This document shows positions 34,786 through 44,647 of a stretch of DNA of 64,000 nt, piece after piece (position 1 is the first letter of the stretch; every line of letters begins with the position of its first letter). A program made the translations under genes and the position numbers. Source of the stretch: Nocardioides albus (GTDB lineage Bacteria > Actinomycetota > Actinomycetes > Propionibacteriales > Nocardioidaceae). The stretch spans positions 92,790 to 156,789 of the forward strand of contig NZ_BMQT01000013.1 in the NCBI RefSeq assembly GCF_014648255.1, written 5' to 3'. Under the pieces are notes generated by a model, which ran no database searches, was not told the DNA's origin, and was given only the letters and a program-made list of their open reading frames with translations.

Positions 34786-37700
34786 ATGAACATGCACCTC
34801 ACTGACCACGAGCGTTTCGGCCGCGGACTCGCCCTGTTGCGCGACGCCCTTCGCCCTTTCGTCGACGCGAACCTCGGCCGCGATCTTCCACCAGGCACGA
34901 CCTGGCCCGACCTGATCGCGGCACGAACCGAAGCCCGGCTCGGACGCGCCTACAAGATCGACCCCGACGATCCGCGGGTGTTGCTCCGTGTCCTGCGCGA
35001 CGAGTGGCGCGGATTCAGGCCGAGCCTGTCTCGAGTCCAGACCGGTTATGCCTCCGAGCTCCATGACACTGCCAACCGCTGGGCGCACAGCCCCGAGATG
35101 ACCGCGCACGTCACCGACCGCGGCATCGACACGATGATCTTGTTGGCCGAATCGATCGGGGCTTCGGGGTACACACCCCAGTTCCAAGAGCTGCTCGCAA
35201 CCACGTCTGCCCAAGACCCCAAGGCCGACGAGCGGATCCAGTCGACGTACGACACAGGTGCGCCGAATGCTCCAGCCGACCGTGACCGCGCCCGGTCGGG
35301 TGGCGCTGTTCGGGCACTGCCGAAGGACAGCCTTCCGGACGGGGTAGCTCAGATTGCGGTGGCAATCGGTGATCTCGAGGTGCGGCTGTCCTATCGGGCG
35401 TCGTTCAACTACGCCATGGTCATCAATCAGATCCCGGTCATCCTTGGCGTCGAGATCCGCAACGTCGGGACTGCGCAAACCGATCCCGGCCCTCTCGAGA
35501 TCGGCGTCCACGGATGGCCTTCTGCTGACGATGTTCGACCGCTCGTCCTGGACACCATGCCCCTCGGCCCTGGGCAGTCAGTGTCGGTTCCGAGCGAACG
35601 GCTGCGTTGGTTCCTCAGTCCGGCCCTCTTCGCACATCTCCAAGAGGCGGTGACAGCAGGACTGCGGCTCCGCCTCGATGCGCATGACGCGGAAGCGTCA
35701 GAACCAGTGACCCTGCTTGCCGCCGATGAGTGGGATGCCACCTCCGTTCCGGAGACGCTCGCGGCCTTCGCTCGCCCACGCGACCCCTCGATCACTGCTC
35801 TGCTCGAAGAGGTGAGCACGCGTCTCGCGACAACCACAGGCAGCCCAGACATCGACGGTTACCAGAGGGGCCCAGACCGTGCATACGCCATCGTCCAGGC
35901 CATCTACGAGACGATGCAGGCACGGCGCATCCGATACATCGAACCGCCTGCGTCGTTCGAGGGGACCGGACAGAAGATCCGTACGCACAAGGAGGTGCTC
36001 GAGGACCGCTGGGGCACGTGCCTGGACCTCGCTACCACCTTCGCCGCAGCGCTTGAAGCAGCTGGAATCTCGCCAGTGCTTGTGCTGACGACCGGTCACG
36101 CCTTCGCCGGGTGGCTGACCCAGGAGAACCACCTCTTGCCGGCGACCGCGCTCTCCGAGCGATCGACCCTGCTGATGGTCGCTGACTCAGCCGACTTCGT
36201 CTCGGTCGAACTGACCGCGCTCACTGATCGGGCCGAGCCGGTGCCGTTCCCAACCGCATCAGCACAGACATCGCTGTGGTGGAGCCGGCGCACTGAGGAT
36301 CTGCGTTGGATGCTCGACGTCAAGGCCGCGCATCGGCGAGTCAAGCCGCTCCCGGTGCTCGTCCCGGGAGAGGGCGGGACGATCGAGGTCGTCGAGACCA
36401 TCGAGGCGACCCATGAGCTGCGGGTCCCCAAAGAACTCAGCCAGATGCCCGCATCTGAGTTCCCGCCACGGGTAGACCAGTGGCGTCGATCGTTGCTGGA
36501 CCTGTCGAACATGAACCCTCTCCTCAACCTCAGCCCCCGGCGCACCGGGGGCGCCGGCATCCACGTGCCCAGAGGTCGGATCGGCGACTTCGAGGACCGG
36601 CTCGCTGCGGGCACCGCGTTCCGGCTTCAGGCACACAACGACCTCAGTGAGCTGCATCTGCTTCAGGGAGCGCGATTCGCTCAGGACATCGACGCTGACG
36701 TGGCGGGCCGCCTCATGCTCGATGAGCGCACCCTCTTCATCACAATGAGCGACAAGGAGCATGTGAACCGTCTGGTGCGGTTGCAGAGACGAGCCCGCAC
36801 CGAACTCGAGGAAACAGGTACCAACAACCTCTACCTGACACTCGGGTCCGTCGTATTCTCACCCGAAGCCACCGCCGGCCCGTCCCGCTTCGGAGCAAAG
36901 GCGACCGAGACAGCCGCACCGATCTTCCTGCTGCCGGTCAAGCTGGAAGGTAAGCGGGACACCAGCTTCCAGATCGTCGTAGAGGACGCCGATAGCACGG
37001 CAATGCCCAACCAGTGCCTCGCTGAGAAGCTGCGTTCTCAGTTCGGCGTCGAGGTACCGGAGCTGATCGCACCTGACCGGGATGACTCCGGCATCGACGT
37101 GATCGCCTCGATGCAAGCGATCCGCAGCGCACTCAACAAGAACGGCATCAAAGGAGTCCATGTGGAGGAGGACGCACACCTCGGCGTCTTCCAGTTCGCT
37201 ACCTTGGAGATGTGGCGAGACCTCACCGACAACTGGCGAAAGCTGGTCGAGCGTCCTGTCGTCAGGCACCTCGTCGAACGACCACAGTCAGTCTTCGATG
37301 ACGACACTCAGGACCCGGACGACGAGCCAACCGCAGAGGCGATGACATACCTGCCGATCGCTGCAGATGGGTCCCAGCTCAAGGCGGTGCGATGGGCAGC
37401 CGCCGGAAAGTCATTCGTCCTCGAGGGCCCTCCGGGAACCGGGAAGTCCCAGACGATCACGAACCTCATCGCCAACTGTCTCGCTGAGGGTAAGAAGGTC
37501 CTCTTCGTCGCAGAGAAGCAAGCGGCGCTCGACGTTGTGCAACGACGGCTCGACGCCGTCGGGTTGGGCCCGTTCACCCTCGACCTGCACGGCCGGAAGC
37601 AGACCGCAGCCGCCGTACGCCGCCAGCTCACTGAGGCCCTCGAGACCCGGACGAGCACCAGCGCGTCGTTCACCACCCTCCGAGAGTCCTACCGGTCCGT

Positions 37701-40700
37701 GGTCGAGTCGCTCTCCAAGTATCCGGACCAGCTCCACGAAGCCGGACCGACAGGCGAGTCCGCCTGGGGAGTCCGCCAGGCACTCCTCGAACTGGAGAAG
37801 AGGGGTACGCCATCGCTGCGGCCACTGTCTGCGCTCCCCGAGGTCGGCCGACGCGTGATCCGTGAGGGTAACGAACCGGATCTCTACCGCCGTGCGCGCG
37901 ATCTCGAGGCAGCTGTGATGTCCCATCCTGGTGCACCTCTGGATTCCCCGTGGACGCTGTCCGGACAGATCTCTGTTCGCGCCGAGACCACACCGACGCT
38001 GCGGCATGCGATCACCGAGCTACTAGCAGCAGACCGAGCGGCGCACGGCGACCACGGGCGAGTGCTGCTCGACCTCGCCATGCGTCCCTCTGATTTCGAG
38101 CGGATCGCCGACTGGTTGCAGACGGTCACCTTGGGGTCAGGTCGTTCGACTGCCGAGGCTCGCTCAGTGGTCACCGCCGCGTGGAGACAGCGCGTCCAAG
38201 AGACGGCAAGCGCGATCGACCGATTCCGCACGACTCACCTGGTGCGCCTCGGTCCTTTCGCCCCAGCTGTCATCGAGATGGATCTGGACGGCCTGGTCGC
38301 ACGATCGGTCGAAGTCGACGGAAAGCTCTTCAAGAAGAAGCCACGGCAGGCGCTGATCGACGAACTTTCTCCTACGCTCTCGCCCGCCGCGAACGTCAAT
38401 CCGAAGACCCTCACCGCGCAGCTTCGAACGCTGCTGACTGTCCGGGAAGAAGCCGCGGACCTCACCCGCTTCGTAAGCGGACTTGCAGGCGTCGAGCTCC
38501 CGTTTCGATGGAATCCGCTCCAAGACGACGGGGTCGAAGTCGTACGTCGCCAGGTCGATGCCGTCTTCGCGGCGTCAGCGCTCGCCGACAACATCGACAA
38601 CGAGGCTCTCCTCGACGCCACCACGTCGACGATGATCGAGGCCGCCGCGCGCGGTCTGCCGGTCGACCCCGAAGTCGCTCGACGTCTGGCACGCGCATGG
38701 ACTCAGGTCTTCACGGCGCTCAGGACAACGGACTCGACGATCACCCAGTGGCAGCAAGACCACTCTTTGAGCGAGTCTCTGGCACGCGTTCGACGGGCGT
38801 GGGAGAAAGATCTGGAGGACGACTTCCTGGCTCTCGCTCGTTGGACTGCCGCGTCGATCGCCGCTGGCACGCTCGCAGAGGCCGGCATGGGCGGGCTCGC
38901 CGAAGCTGCGCTCCGAGGCGAGATCCCCGGCCAGGACATCGAGTACGCGGCGATGCTCTCGTTCGCTCGAGCATCCCTGGACGAGCGGCTCGACGGCAGC
39001 GGCCTTCGGTTCTTCGACGAGGAGGCCCGTTCCCACCAGGTCGAGCGATTCCTGACCACCGGCGTCGACCTTCGCGAACGGCTACGCAGCGAGCTTCCGG
39101 CAAGGATCGTCGCAGCTCGTAGCTTCGACCCTCGACGACCGCAGGGCCGGGTTGCCGACTTCCTCGGCCAACTCGGCCGCAAGCGTGGCGGGATGACCAC
39201 ACGGGCCTTGATGCGCAACTTCGGCTCGATCATCACGGAGCTCACCCCGTGCGTGATGATGAGCCCTGGATCCGTTGCGCGCTTCCTCGAACCGGGCGCC
39301 GTCGACTTCGACCTCGTCGTCTTCGACGAGGCATCTCAGATCCGAGTGCCCGACGCTGTCGGCGCGATGGGTCGCGGCAAGGCCGTCGTCGTGGTCGGTG
39401 ACTCCCAGCAGATGCCGCCGTCTTCCGCATTCCAGTCCAGCGGACCCAACGACGACGAGGGCACGTCCGACGCCCCGAGCGAGGAGATCTTCGCGCTCAA
39501 GGACGAGGTCAGCATCCTCGAACAGGCCACGCAATCACGCCTACCCAGCCTGCCGCTGACCTGGCACTACCGCAGCCGGAACGAGGCGCTGATCGCGTTC
39601 TCCAACGCTCACTACTACAAGAACCAGCTCGCAAGCTTCCCGTCGCCACCAGATTCGGGCGACTCGACAGGGCTGTCGCTTCGCCGTGTCAACGGCACCT
39701 GGGAAGGCGGTAGCCGGGGAGCTCGGGTCAATCGGGCTGAGGCCGAGGCGGTCGTTCGTGAGGTCCGCACTGTCCTCGCACGTACCCCCGAGAAGTCCGT
39801 GGGCGTCATCACCTTCAACAACCAGCAGCAGACTCTGATCCTGGACATGCTCGAGGCTCTTGCGGCCGACGGCGACCGAGGGATCAGGGACGCCTTCGCA
39901 CGCGATGACGAGCCGCTGGTCGTCAAGAACCTCGAGAACGTCCAGGGCGACGAGCGCGACATCATCTTGTTCACCCTCGCGTTTGGAGTGAGCGACAAGA
40001 CCGGCAAGGTCACCAACAACTGGGGACCGTTGAGTCGCGAAGGCGGCGAGAAGCGTCTCAACGTCGCGATCACCCGCGCCAAGGAACGGGTCGTCCTCTT
40101 CTCGTCCTTCGAGGCCGACCAGCTCGATGCCAGCACCACTTCGAAGGGCTTGCAGCATCTGAGGAGCTATCTGATCCAGGCACGAGACGGTGCCGAGGCA
40201 GCGGGACTGGACCGGCGACCACCCGTCGATCTGCACCTCGACGCCGTCGCTGCAGCTCTCGAGGAGGCCGGGCTGGAGACGCGGAAGTCCGTGGGACTCT
40301 CCGACTTCACGGTGGATCTCGGCGTACGCTCCGGCGCCAGGCCTTGGGTAGCCGTGCTCCTGGACGGCCCGGGATGGCGCAACCGGGCGACGGTGGGTGA
40401 CCGCGACGGGATGCCGCACGAGGTGCTGATCGACGCGATGTCGTGGTCGGGGGTCGAGCGCGTGTGGCTTCCGACCTGGCTGCGTGACCCGCAGTCGGTG
40501 GTCGAACGGATCGTCGCCACCGCTCGGACCTCCGAGCCACGCGCGGTCGTCGTTCTGGAGCCTCCGGAGGTCGTCGACGATGACTCACCGGTGCTGATCC
40601 GCGGCGTTGACGACGTCCCGGAGGTGCAGCTCTTCTCGACGGTGAAGAGTGATGGTCCCTTCGAGGCCGCGGACGGCAAGGCTCGCCATCCGAGGTGGGC

Positions 40701-41226
40701 GTTGGACCACCTCGAGTACGCCGACAACAAGCGGACCGTCACTCACGAGATCCAGGACATCGTACGCACCGAGGGCCCGATCCTGGCCGACCGGCTGGCC
40801 CGCGTCCTTGCCGCCAGGTTCGGCCTGGAGCGAGTGCGCCAAACCCGAGCCGATGAGATCCTCGCGCTGGTCCCCCGAGGGATGATCCGGCGAGCTGCCA
40901 ACGGCGACAAGGTCGCCTGGCCATCGGATCTGGACGAGAACGATTACACGGCGTTTCGGGTGCCCACAGCTGGCCGCCGATCCGTCGAGGACGTTCCTTA
41001 CCAGGAGTTGCGCAACGCCATGATCGCTCACGCTCGTGCAGCACACGGCATGCGGGACGTGGACCTGATGCGCGCCACCGCTCGCACCTTCGGTATCCAG
41101 CAGCTCGGCAGCAAAGTTGCCGAACGTCTGCTGGGGGTTCTGACCGCAGCGGTCAAGTCCGGAGACCTGGGCCGCGACGGCGACCACATCGTCGCGCTGA
41201 CCACGCGCGCCAACAACGCGTCGTGA
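34786..41226 (+). CDS. Hhe-like defence protein: DUF4011, SF1 helicase, Vsr/MTES_1575-type nuclease, DUF3320
   Basis: 2146 residues. A helical N-terminal domain (1-150) and Ig-like part precede a transglutaminase-like segment near 405-445 (RWGTCLDLATTFAAALEAAGI, GHAFAGW), then DUF4011 (DQWRRSLLDLSNMNPLLNL, near 563). The SF1 helicase has Walker A EGPPGTGKSQT near 880, DEAS (VVFDEASQIR) near 1512, WHYRSRNEALI near 1592, GDERDIILFTLAFG near 1722 and NVAITRAKE near 1760. A Vsr/REase_MTES-type nuclease lies near 1815-1905 (DFTVDLGV, VAVLLDGPGW), and DUF3320-like near 1985-2030. The order matches Hhe, a single-gene antiphage system (DUF4011-helicase-Vsr) described by Gao and colleagues. Activity is not demonstrated here. 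Confidence 0.85.
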   Translation: MNMHLTDHERFGRGLALLRDALRPFVDANLGRDLPPGTTWPDLIAARTEARLGRAYKIDPDDPRVLLRVLRDEWRGFRPSLSRVQTGYASELHDTANRWAHSPEMTAHVTDRGIDTMILLAESIGASGYTPQFQELLATTSAQDPKADERIQSTYDTGAPNAPADRDRARSGGAVRALPKDSLPDGVAQIAVAIGDLEVRLSYRASFNYAMVINQIPVILGVEIRNVGTAQTDPGPLEIGVHGWPSADDVRPLVLDTMPLGPGQSVSVPSERLRWFLSPALFAHLQEAVTAGLRLRLDAHDAEASEPVTLLAADEWDATSVPETLAAFARPRDPSITALLEEVSTRLATTTGSPDIDGYQRGPDRAYAIVQAIYETMQARRIRYIEPPASFEGTGQKIRTHKEVLEDRWGTCLDLATTFAAALEAAGISPVLVLTTGHAFAGWLTQENHLLPATALSERSTLLMVADSADFVSVELTALTDRAEPVPFPTASAQTSLWWSRRTEDLRWMLDVKAAHRRVKPLPVLVPGEGGTIEVVETIEATHELRVPKELSQMPASEFPPRVDQWRRSLLDLSNMNPLLNLSPRRTGGAGIHVPRGRIGDFEDRLAAGTAFRLQAHNDLSELHLLQGARFAQDIDADVAGRLMLDERTLFITMSDKEHVNRLVRLQRRARTELEETGTNNLYLTLGSVVFSPEATAGPSRFGAKATETAAPIFLLPVKLEGKRDTSFQIVVEDADSTAMPNQCLAEKLRSQFGVEVPELIAPDRDDSGIDVIASMQAIRSALNKNGIKGVHVEEDAHLGVFQFATLEMWRDLTDNWRKLVERPVVRHLVERPQSVFDDDTQDPDDEPTAEAMTYLPIAADGSQLKAVRWAAAGKSFVLEGPPGTGKSQTITNLIANCLAEGKKVLFVAEKQAALDVVQRRLDAVGLGPFTLDLHGRKQTAAAVRRQLTEALETRTSTSASFTTLRESYRSVVESLSKYPDQLHEAGPTGESAWGVRQALLELEKRGTPSLRPLSALPEVGRRVIREGNEPDLYRRARDLEAAVMSHPGAPLDSPWTLSGQISVRAETTPTLRHAITELLAADRAAHGDHGRVLLDLAMRPSDFERIADWLQTVTLGSGRSTAEARSVVTAAWRQRVQETASAIDRFRTTHLVRLGPFAPAVIEMDLDGLVARSVEVDGKLFKKKPRQALIDELSPTLSPAANVNPKTLTAQLRTLLTVREEAADLTRFVSGLAGVELPFRWNPLQDDGVEVVRRQVDAVFAASALADNIDNEALLDATTSTMIEAAARGLPVDPEVARRLARAWTQVFTALRTTDSTITQWQQDHSLSESLARVRRAWEKDLEDDFLALARWTAASIAAGTLAEAGMGGLAEAALRGEIPGQDIEYAAMLSFARASLDERLDGSGLRFFDEEARSHQVERFLTTGVDLRERLRSELPARIVAARSFDPRRPQGRVADFLGQLGRKRGGMTTRALMRNFGSIITELTPCVMMSPGSVARFLEPGAVDFDLVVFDEASQIRVPDAVGAMGRGKAVVVVGDSQQMPPSSAFQSSGPNDDEGTSDAPSEEIFALKDEVSILEQATQSRLPSLPLTWHYRSRNEALIAFSNAHYYKNQLASFPSPPDSGDSTGLSLRRVNGTWEGGSRGARVNRAEAEAVVREVRTVLARTPEKSVGVITFNNQQQTLILDMLEALAADGDRGIRDAFARDDEPLVVKNLENVQGDERDIILFTLAFGVSDKTGKVTNNWGPLSREGGEKRLNVAITRAKERVVLFSSFEADQLDASTTSKGLQHLRSYLIQARDGAEAAGLDRRPPVDLHLDAVAAALEEAGLETRKSVGLSDFTVDLGVRSGARPWVAVLLDGPGWRNRATVGDRDGMPHEVLIDAMSWSGVERVWLPTWLRDPQSVVERIVATARTSEPRAVVVLEPPEVVDDDSPVLIRGVDDVPEVQLFSTVKSDGPFEAADGKARHPRWALDHLEYADNKRTVTHEIQDIVRTEGPILADRLARVLAARFGLERVRQTRADEILALVPRGMIRRAANGDKVAWPSDLDENDYTAFRVPTAGRRSVEDVPYQELRNAMIAHARAAHGMRDVDLMRATARTFGIQQLGSKVAERLLGVLTAAVKSGDLGRDGDHIVALTTRANNAS

Positions 41227-41265
41227 GTTGGTCACGACAACATGAGCACATCAAGGGAGTAGCAG

Positions 41266-42609
41266 ATGGTCGAGTATCGCGGCCACAACGGGACGATCGC
41301 GATCGAAGGCGATCAGATGGTCATCACCCACCATGGATTCGTTGCGAAGGCCGGCGGGATGCAGATGAACAGTCCACGCCGCATCAACCTGGCGGCTCTG
41401 AGCGGCGTCAACCTCAAGCCGGCCTCGGCCCTGACCAACGGCATCCTCACGATCGGCACCGACGGAGCAGCAGCCTCGCAGCGTCCGGCGATCGACAGTG
41501 CGGACTCAGTGATGTTCCTGAAGAAGGACGCCGCCATGTTCCAAAGTCTTCACGACTGGCTGGCAACGGTCGTGGAGAAGAACCGTGCTTCCAGCGCGGA
41601 TCCGTCAGCGCCCGCTGTCGTAGCTCGCGGTGCCCGTGCCGGCTCGGGAACAACGGGTCTGGTGAGATTTGCGCTCTGGGGTCAGCCGTCCTACGCCGGC
41701 TTCGAGGTCGCCGGCGAGGGGCATCACTCCGCCGAGATCGCGATGCTGTTCCCACATGGACTTCCCGAGGAGGGCGTCGAGGACACGTTCGAGGCAGATC
41801 TCGTTCCTGAGCCGACCAACCGCTACGACGCCAACGCAGTCCAGGTGGTCATCAGCGGGAACCTCGTCGGCTATCTCCCCAAGGAGGAGGCCGCGACATA
41901 TCAACCTCGGCTGGGCAGGCTCGCGAACCAGGGGTTGCTCGCAACCGTCGGATCACGCGTCTGGGCGCGTCCGGAGATCGACTGGGAGAGTGGGCGACGG
42001 ACCGGCCATATCCACGCCAGGGTGTCGCTGAAGCTCGCCGAGCCCCATCTCATCCTCCCCCTGAACACGGCACCCAGCGGTGTCGAGCTGCCGACTGGGC
42101 GCGCAGTGAAGATCGCACCCGGACCACGCGCTCAGGAGGCATGCGCACCATGGCTTCGCCCCGAAGGCGAGGGCTGGGTTCACGCGACTCTTCACCGCGT
42201 CGAAGAGGTGACGGCCCGCTCGACGAAGGAGCTGGTGGAGGTCCGGATCGACGGCGCCGCTGTCGGTCGCATGACCCCGGCCATGGGCCAGAACTTCCTC
42301 CCTGTGATCGACCTGCTCGACGACAGAGGTCTCGGGTGTGTCGTCCGGGCGATGGTCAAAGGCAACCGGGTGAAGGCCGAGATCTCGATATCCGCGGCCA
42401 GAGCCAGCGAGCTCAGCGACGCCTGGTTGCAGGACCACATCTACGCGGTCAACGCCGGGACAGGGCCGTCCCCAAGCCATCCTGCCGATCCTGTAACCAC
42501 AGTCCCGCCGCTCCACGTCCCCGCTGGCTGGTATGCCGATCCTGAGGGGGTCGCTGCATCTCGCTACTGGGATGGGACTGCCTGGACGTCACACGTCAGT
42601 TCGTCGTGA
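41266..42609 (+). CDS. HIRAN-domain protein with N-terminal DUF4429-like and C-terminal DUF2510 domains
   Basis: 447 residues, soluble. Residues 1-100 look like the PH-fold DUF4429 (GTIAIEGDQMVITHHGF, LTNGILTIG). A HIRAN domain covers about 140-220 (FEVAGEGHHSAEIAML, EPTNRYDANAVQV, VGYLPKEEAATYQ); HIRAN modules bind DNA ends or stalled forks. Residues 290-400 resemble a second beta-barrel of that type (LVEVRIDGAAVGRMTP). DUF2510 closes the protein (PAGWYADPEG, RYWDGTAWT). It starts 39 bp after hhe with GGGAGTAGCAG upstream, so it is probably cotranscribed and may guide or sense DNA for the helicase. That role is inference. Confidence 0.78.
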   Translation: MVEYRGHNGTIAIEGDQMVITHHGFVAKAGGMQMNSPRRINLAALSGVNLKPASALTNGILTIGTDGAAASQRPAIDSADSVMFLKKDAAMFQSLHDWLATVVEKNRASSADPSAPAVVARGARAGSGTTGLVRFALWGQPSYAGFEVAGEGHHSAEIAMLFPHGLPEEGVEDTFEADLVPEPTNRYDANAVQVVISGNLVGYLPKEEAATYQPRLGRLANQGLLATVGSRVWARPEIDWESGRRTGHIHARVSLKLAEPHLILPLNTAPSGVELPTGRAVKIAPGPRAQEACAPWLRPEGEGWVHATLHRVEEVTARSTKELVEVRIDGAAVGRMTPAMGQNFLPVIDLLDDRGLGCVVRAMVKGNRVKAEISISAARASELSDAWLQDHIYAVNAGTGPSPSHPADPVTTVPPLHVPAGWYADPEGVAASRYWDGTAWTSHVSSS

Positions 42610-42653
42610 TCCCGGCGATCTATCCCGCTCGCCTGTCACCACTGGCCATCCGA

Positions 42654-44408
42654 TTATTCGACCACCCGATACCGCTGGCGACTGCTCCGCCCGGGGTGCA
42701 GCCTTCTGATGATTCCGTCATCTTCCAGCTGCTTCAGTCGCCTCGAAACGGTGCTCTGCGACATGCGGAGCTGATCCTGGATCGCCTTTCTGCTGTTGTG
42801 GCCCGCCCGGATCGCTTGAACGACCGCATCGAGGTCGGCGGTGACACCAGCAAACCCTTGAGTCGTCACATCTGCGTCGTCTGGCTCGGCGTCAACGATC
42901 TCCAGCGGAAGGGCTTCTTCGATGAGGTGGTACGCCGCGTAGCGCCGACCTCCACGACTGAACGCAACCCCTCGGTCGACGAGATCTTTCAACGCCTGAC
43001 CAGCGGCGATGCGATCGATGCCCCAGGCCTGGAGCATCGCGTTGGTCGTCCGACCGGTCGTACGCATCATGGCGAGAGCCAGGTGTTGGGCATCGGTTAG
43101 ACCGCGTTGCCCGAGCGAGCTGATCCACTCGATCGTCTCGGGCCCCAACAGTGCATGCTGCGGCACCCGGACCGTTACGCGGCCCGGACGAACAACGAAC
43201 GCAGGTGGACTCATCCCGGCACGCCGAAGCTCGGTCATCACCGTGTGGAGCCCGGACCCGCGGTTCTCGCAGAGCGCTTCACCTGGTTGGCCTTCGACCT
43301 CGACATCGGCCAAGATCGCAGCCAGGGTCTGGTTTCGAGACGTCGAGTGGTGATCGTCGGCAGCCAGGTCGGCCACTGTGATGGTCCCGTACAGACCTCC
43401 GGGACTCTTCACTTCCAGCCGATCCGGATAGAGCTCGATCTGGACCTGGCTCCCGCGTGCATCTGGGCTGTAGTCGCGGTGCATCAGTGCATTCACGACG
43501 ATCTCGCGGATGACGTCGATCGGATAGTCGTAGACATCCCGCCGGCCCAAACCGGCGATGATCGCACCGACACGCATGTTACGGATCGCCATCGCAATCA
43601 CGTCAGCGACAATCACCGGGAGCGGCCCGGTCAGTGAGGCGTTGTCGAGGAACCGTCGCCCGTCAGGGTCGGTCTCCCCCATCTTGAGTCCTGGCAGAGC
43701 CACGAAAGACACGAAAAGCTGCGGGAAGAACTGCTGGGGGTAAGCGCCAAGGGCAAGCAGGCCCGCGAGGGTCGGCCTGACCACACCTTCGGCGTCGGGT
43801 GCGAGCACTCCGAGCTTGATCAGAAGCTGCTCGTCCTCGTCCCGGCGCAGACGCGGAGAGCGCCGGCGCACGCGCGCCAGGTAGGCCGCGACCAACTCCG
43901 TATCGAGATCCGTGGCCGACGCTCGCTCGACGACCTCTTGATCGTGCGTCGGCTGCGTCCGGTTGGAGAGAAGCTGCGTGACCTCGTAGTGGGTCAGCAA
44001 CCGGTCGCCGTCGCCGCCGCGAATGAACGAGCCCCCGTAGGCGCCCGGCTTCTTCAGGTAGCAGGGTTTCTCGACCGGATCGAGCTCGGGCACGTCGAGA
44101 CGGACGACCGCAGCGTTCTCGAACTCCTCGATCTCGACCTGAGCCCGACACGGTGGCTCGACGAGGTTGGCGCAGGCGTTCGCGAGCGCATCGCGAATGC
44201 GCGTGGCGTCGAAGCCAGCGGCGGGAACGAACCCGTCGTCTTCGCTGAGACCCAGGATGATCGTGCCGCCGTCGAGGTTGGCGAAGGCGCTGATCGTCTC
44301 GACCGTCGTGGTCGGAAGCCCTCCGACCGCGGCCTTGACCTCCACGCCGGACATCTCTGCGTCGATGCGACGCATCTGCTCAACGAGCGCCCTGGTCTCC
44401 ATCCTCAT
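42654..44408 (-). CDS. AlbA_2 (Schlafen-type) / HATPase_c_4 / winged-helix regulator
   Basis: About 584 residues. AlbA_2 domain near 15-125 (ESVEVKAA-like GVEVKAAVGGLP, AFANLDGGTIILGLSEDDG, GGSFIRGGDGDRLLTHYEV). GHKL-type ATPase segment near 300-400 (DVIREIVVNALMHRDYS, DRLEVKSPGGLYG, ENRGSGLHTV). C-terminal winged helix near 525-584 (SRKAIQDQLRMSQSTVSRRLKQLEDDGIIRRL). ATG 44408 or 44402 (GATGAGG upstream) are the likely starts; a GTG at 44435 lies inside the repeat array. Five 10-bp iterons directly upstream suggest it represses itself. It shares the island with hsd genes; the regulated target is unproven. Confidence 0.82.
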   Translation of the reverse strand: MRMETRALVEQMRRIDAEMSGVEVKAAVGGLPTTTVETISAFANLDGGTIILGLSEDDGFVPAAGFDATRIRDALANACANLVEPPCRAQVEIEEFENAAVVRLDVPELDPVEKPCYLKKPGAYGGSFIRGGDGDRLLTHYEVTQLLSNRTQPTHDQEVVERASATDLDTELVAAYLARVRRRSPRLRRDEDEQLLIKLGVLAPDAEGVVRPTLAGLLALGAYPQQFFPQLFVSFVALPGLKMGETDPDGRRFLDNASLTGPLPVIVADVIAMAIRNMRVGAIIAGLGRRDVYDYPIDVIREIVVNALMHRDYSPDARGSQVQIELYPDRLEVKSPGGLYGTITVADLAADDHHSTSRNQTLAAILADVEVEGQPGEALCENRGSGLHTVMTELRRAGMSPPAFVVRPGRVTVRVPQHALLGPETIEWISSLGQRGLTDAQHLALAMMRTTGRTTNAMLQAWGIDRIAAGQALKDLVDRGVAFSRGGRRYAAYHLIEEALPLEIVDAEPDDADVTTQGFAGVTADLDAVVQAIRAGHNSRKAIQDQLRMSQSTVSRRLKQLEDDGIIRRLHPGRSSRQRYRVVE

Positions 44409-44415
44409 CCCAACT

Positions 44416-44465
44416 ACTTTGTCATACTTCCTCACACTTGCTCAGACTTTGTCACACTTGTTCAC
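44416..44465. repeat. Five 10-bp direct repeats (iterons) upstream of AlbA_2 regulator gene
   Basis: Five consecutive decamers in perfect register: ACTTTGTCAT, ACTTCCTCAC, ACTTGCTCAG, ACTTTGTCAC, ACTTGTTCAC; consensus ACTTNNTCAN. The spacing equals about one DNA turn, so each unit presents the same face. They begin 8 bp upstream of the ATG at 44408 and must overlap the promoter or leader. Confidence 0.9.
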
Positions 44466-44605
44466 GAGTAGCTGGCGACACGCTCGTCACCCCGCACCCC
44501 GTTGCGAAGGAGCAGCCGTGCGACGAGCCTGCATCCCACCGCCCTTCGGCACCTTGAATCGCACATGTGCGGGGAAATGGCGCCGTCGGACGGCTGTGGG
44601 GTCGT

Positions 44606-44631
44606 CACTTCCGCGCAAATGTGCGGAAGTG
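44606..44631 (-). terminator. Hairpin downstream of hsdS
   Basis: CACTTCCGC and GCGGAAGTG (44606-44614 with 44623-44631) form a perfect 9-bp stem with an 8-nt loop, about 17 bp after the hsdS stop on the minus strand. Probably the end of the restriction operon transcript. Confidence 0.55.
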
Positions 44632-44647
44632 CCGGCCCGCCCCGAGG

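Noticed and set aside
44416..44465. Plasmid-type replication iterons
   Set aside because: The units are 10 bp, there is no rep gene or AT-rich unwinding region, and the array directly precedes a regulator gene, so an operator is more likely.
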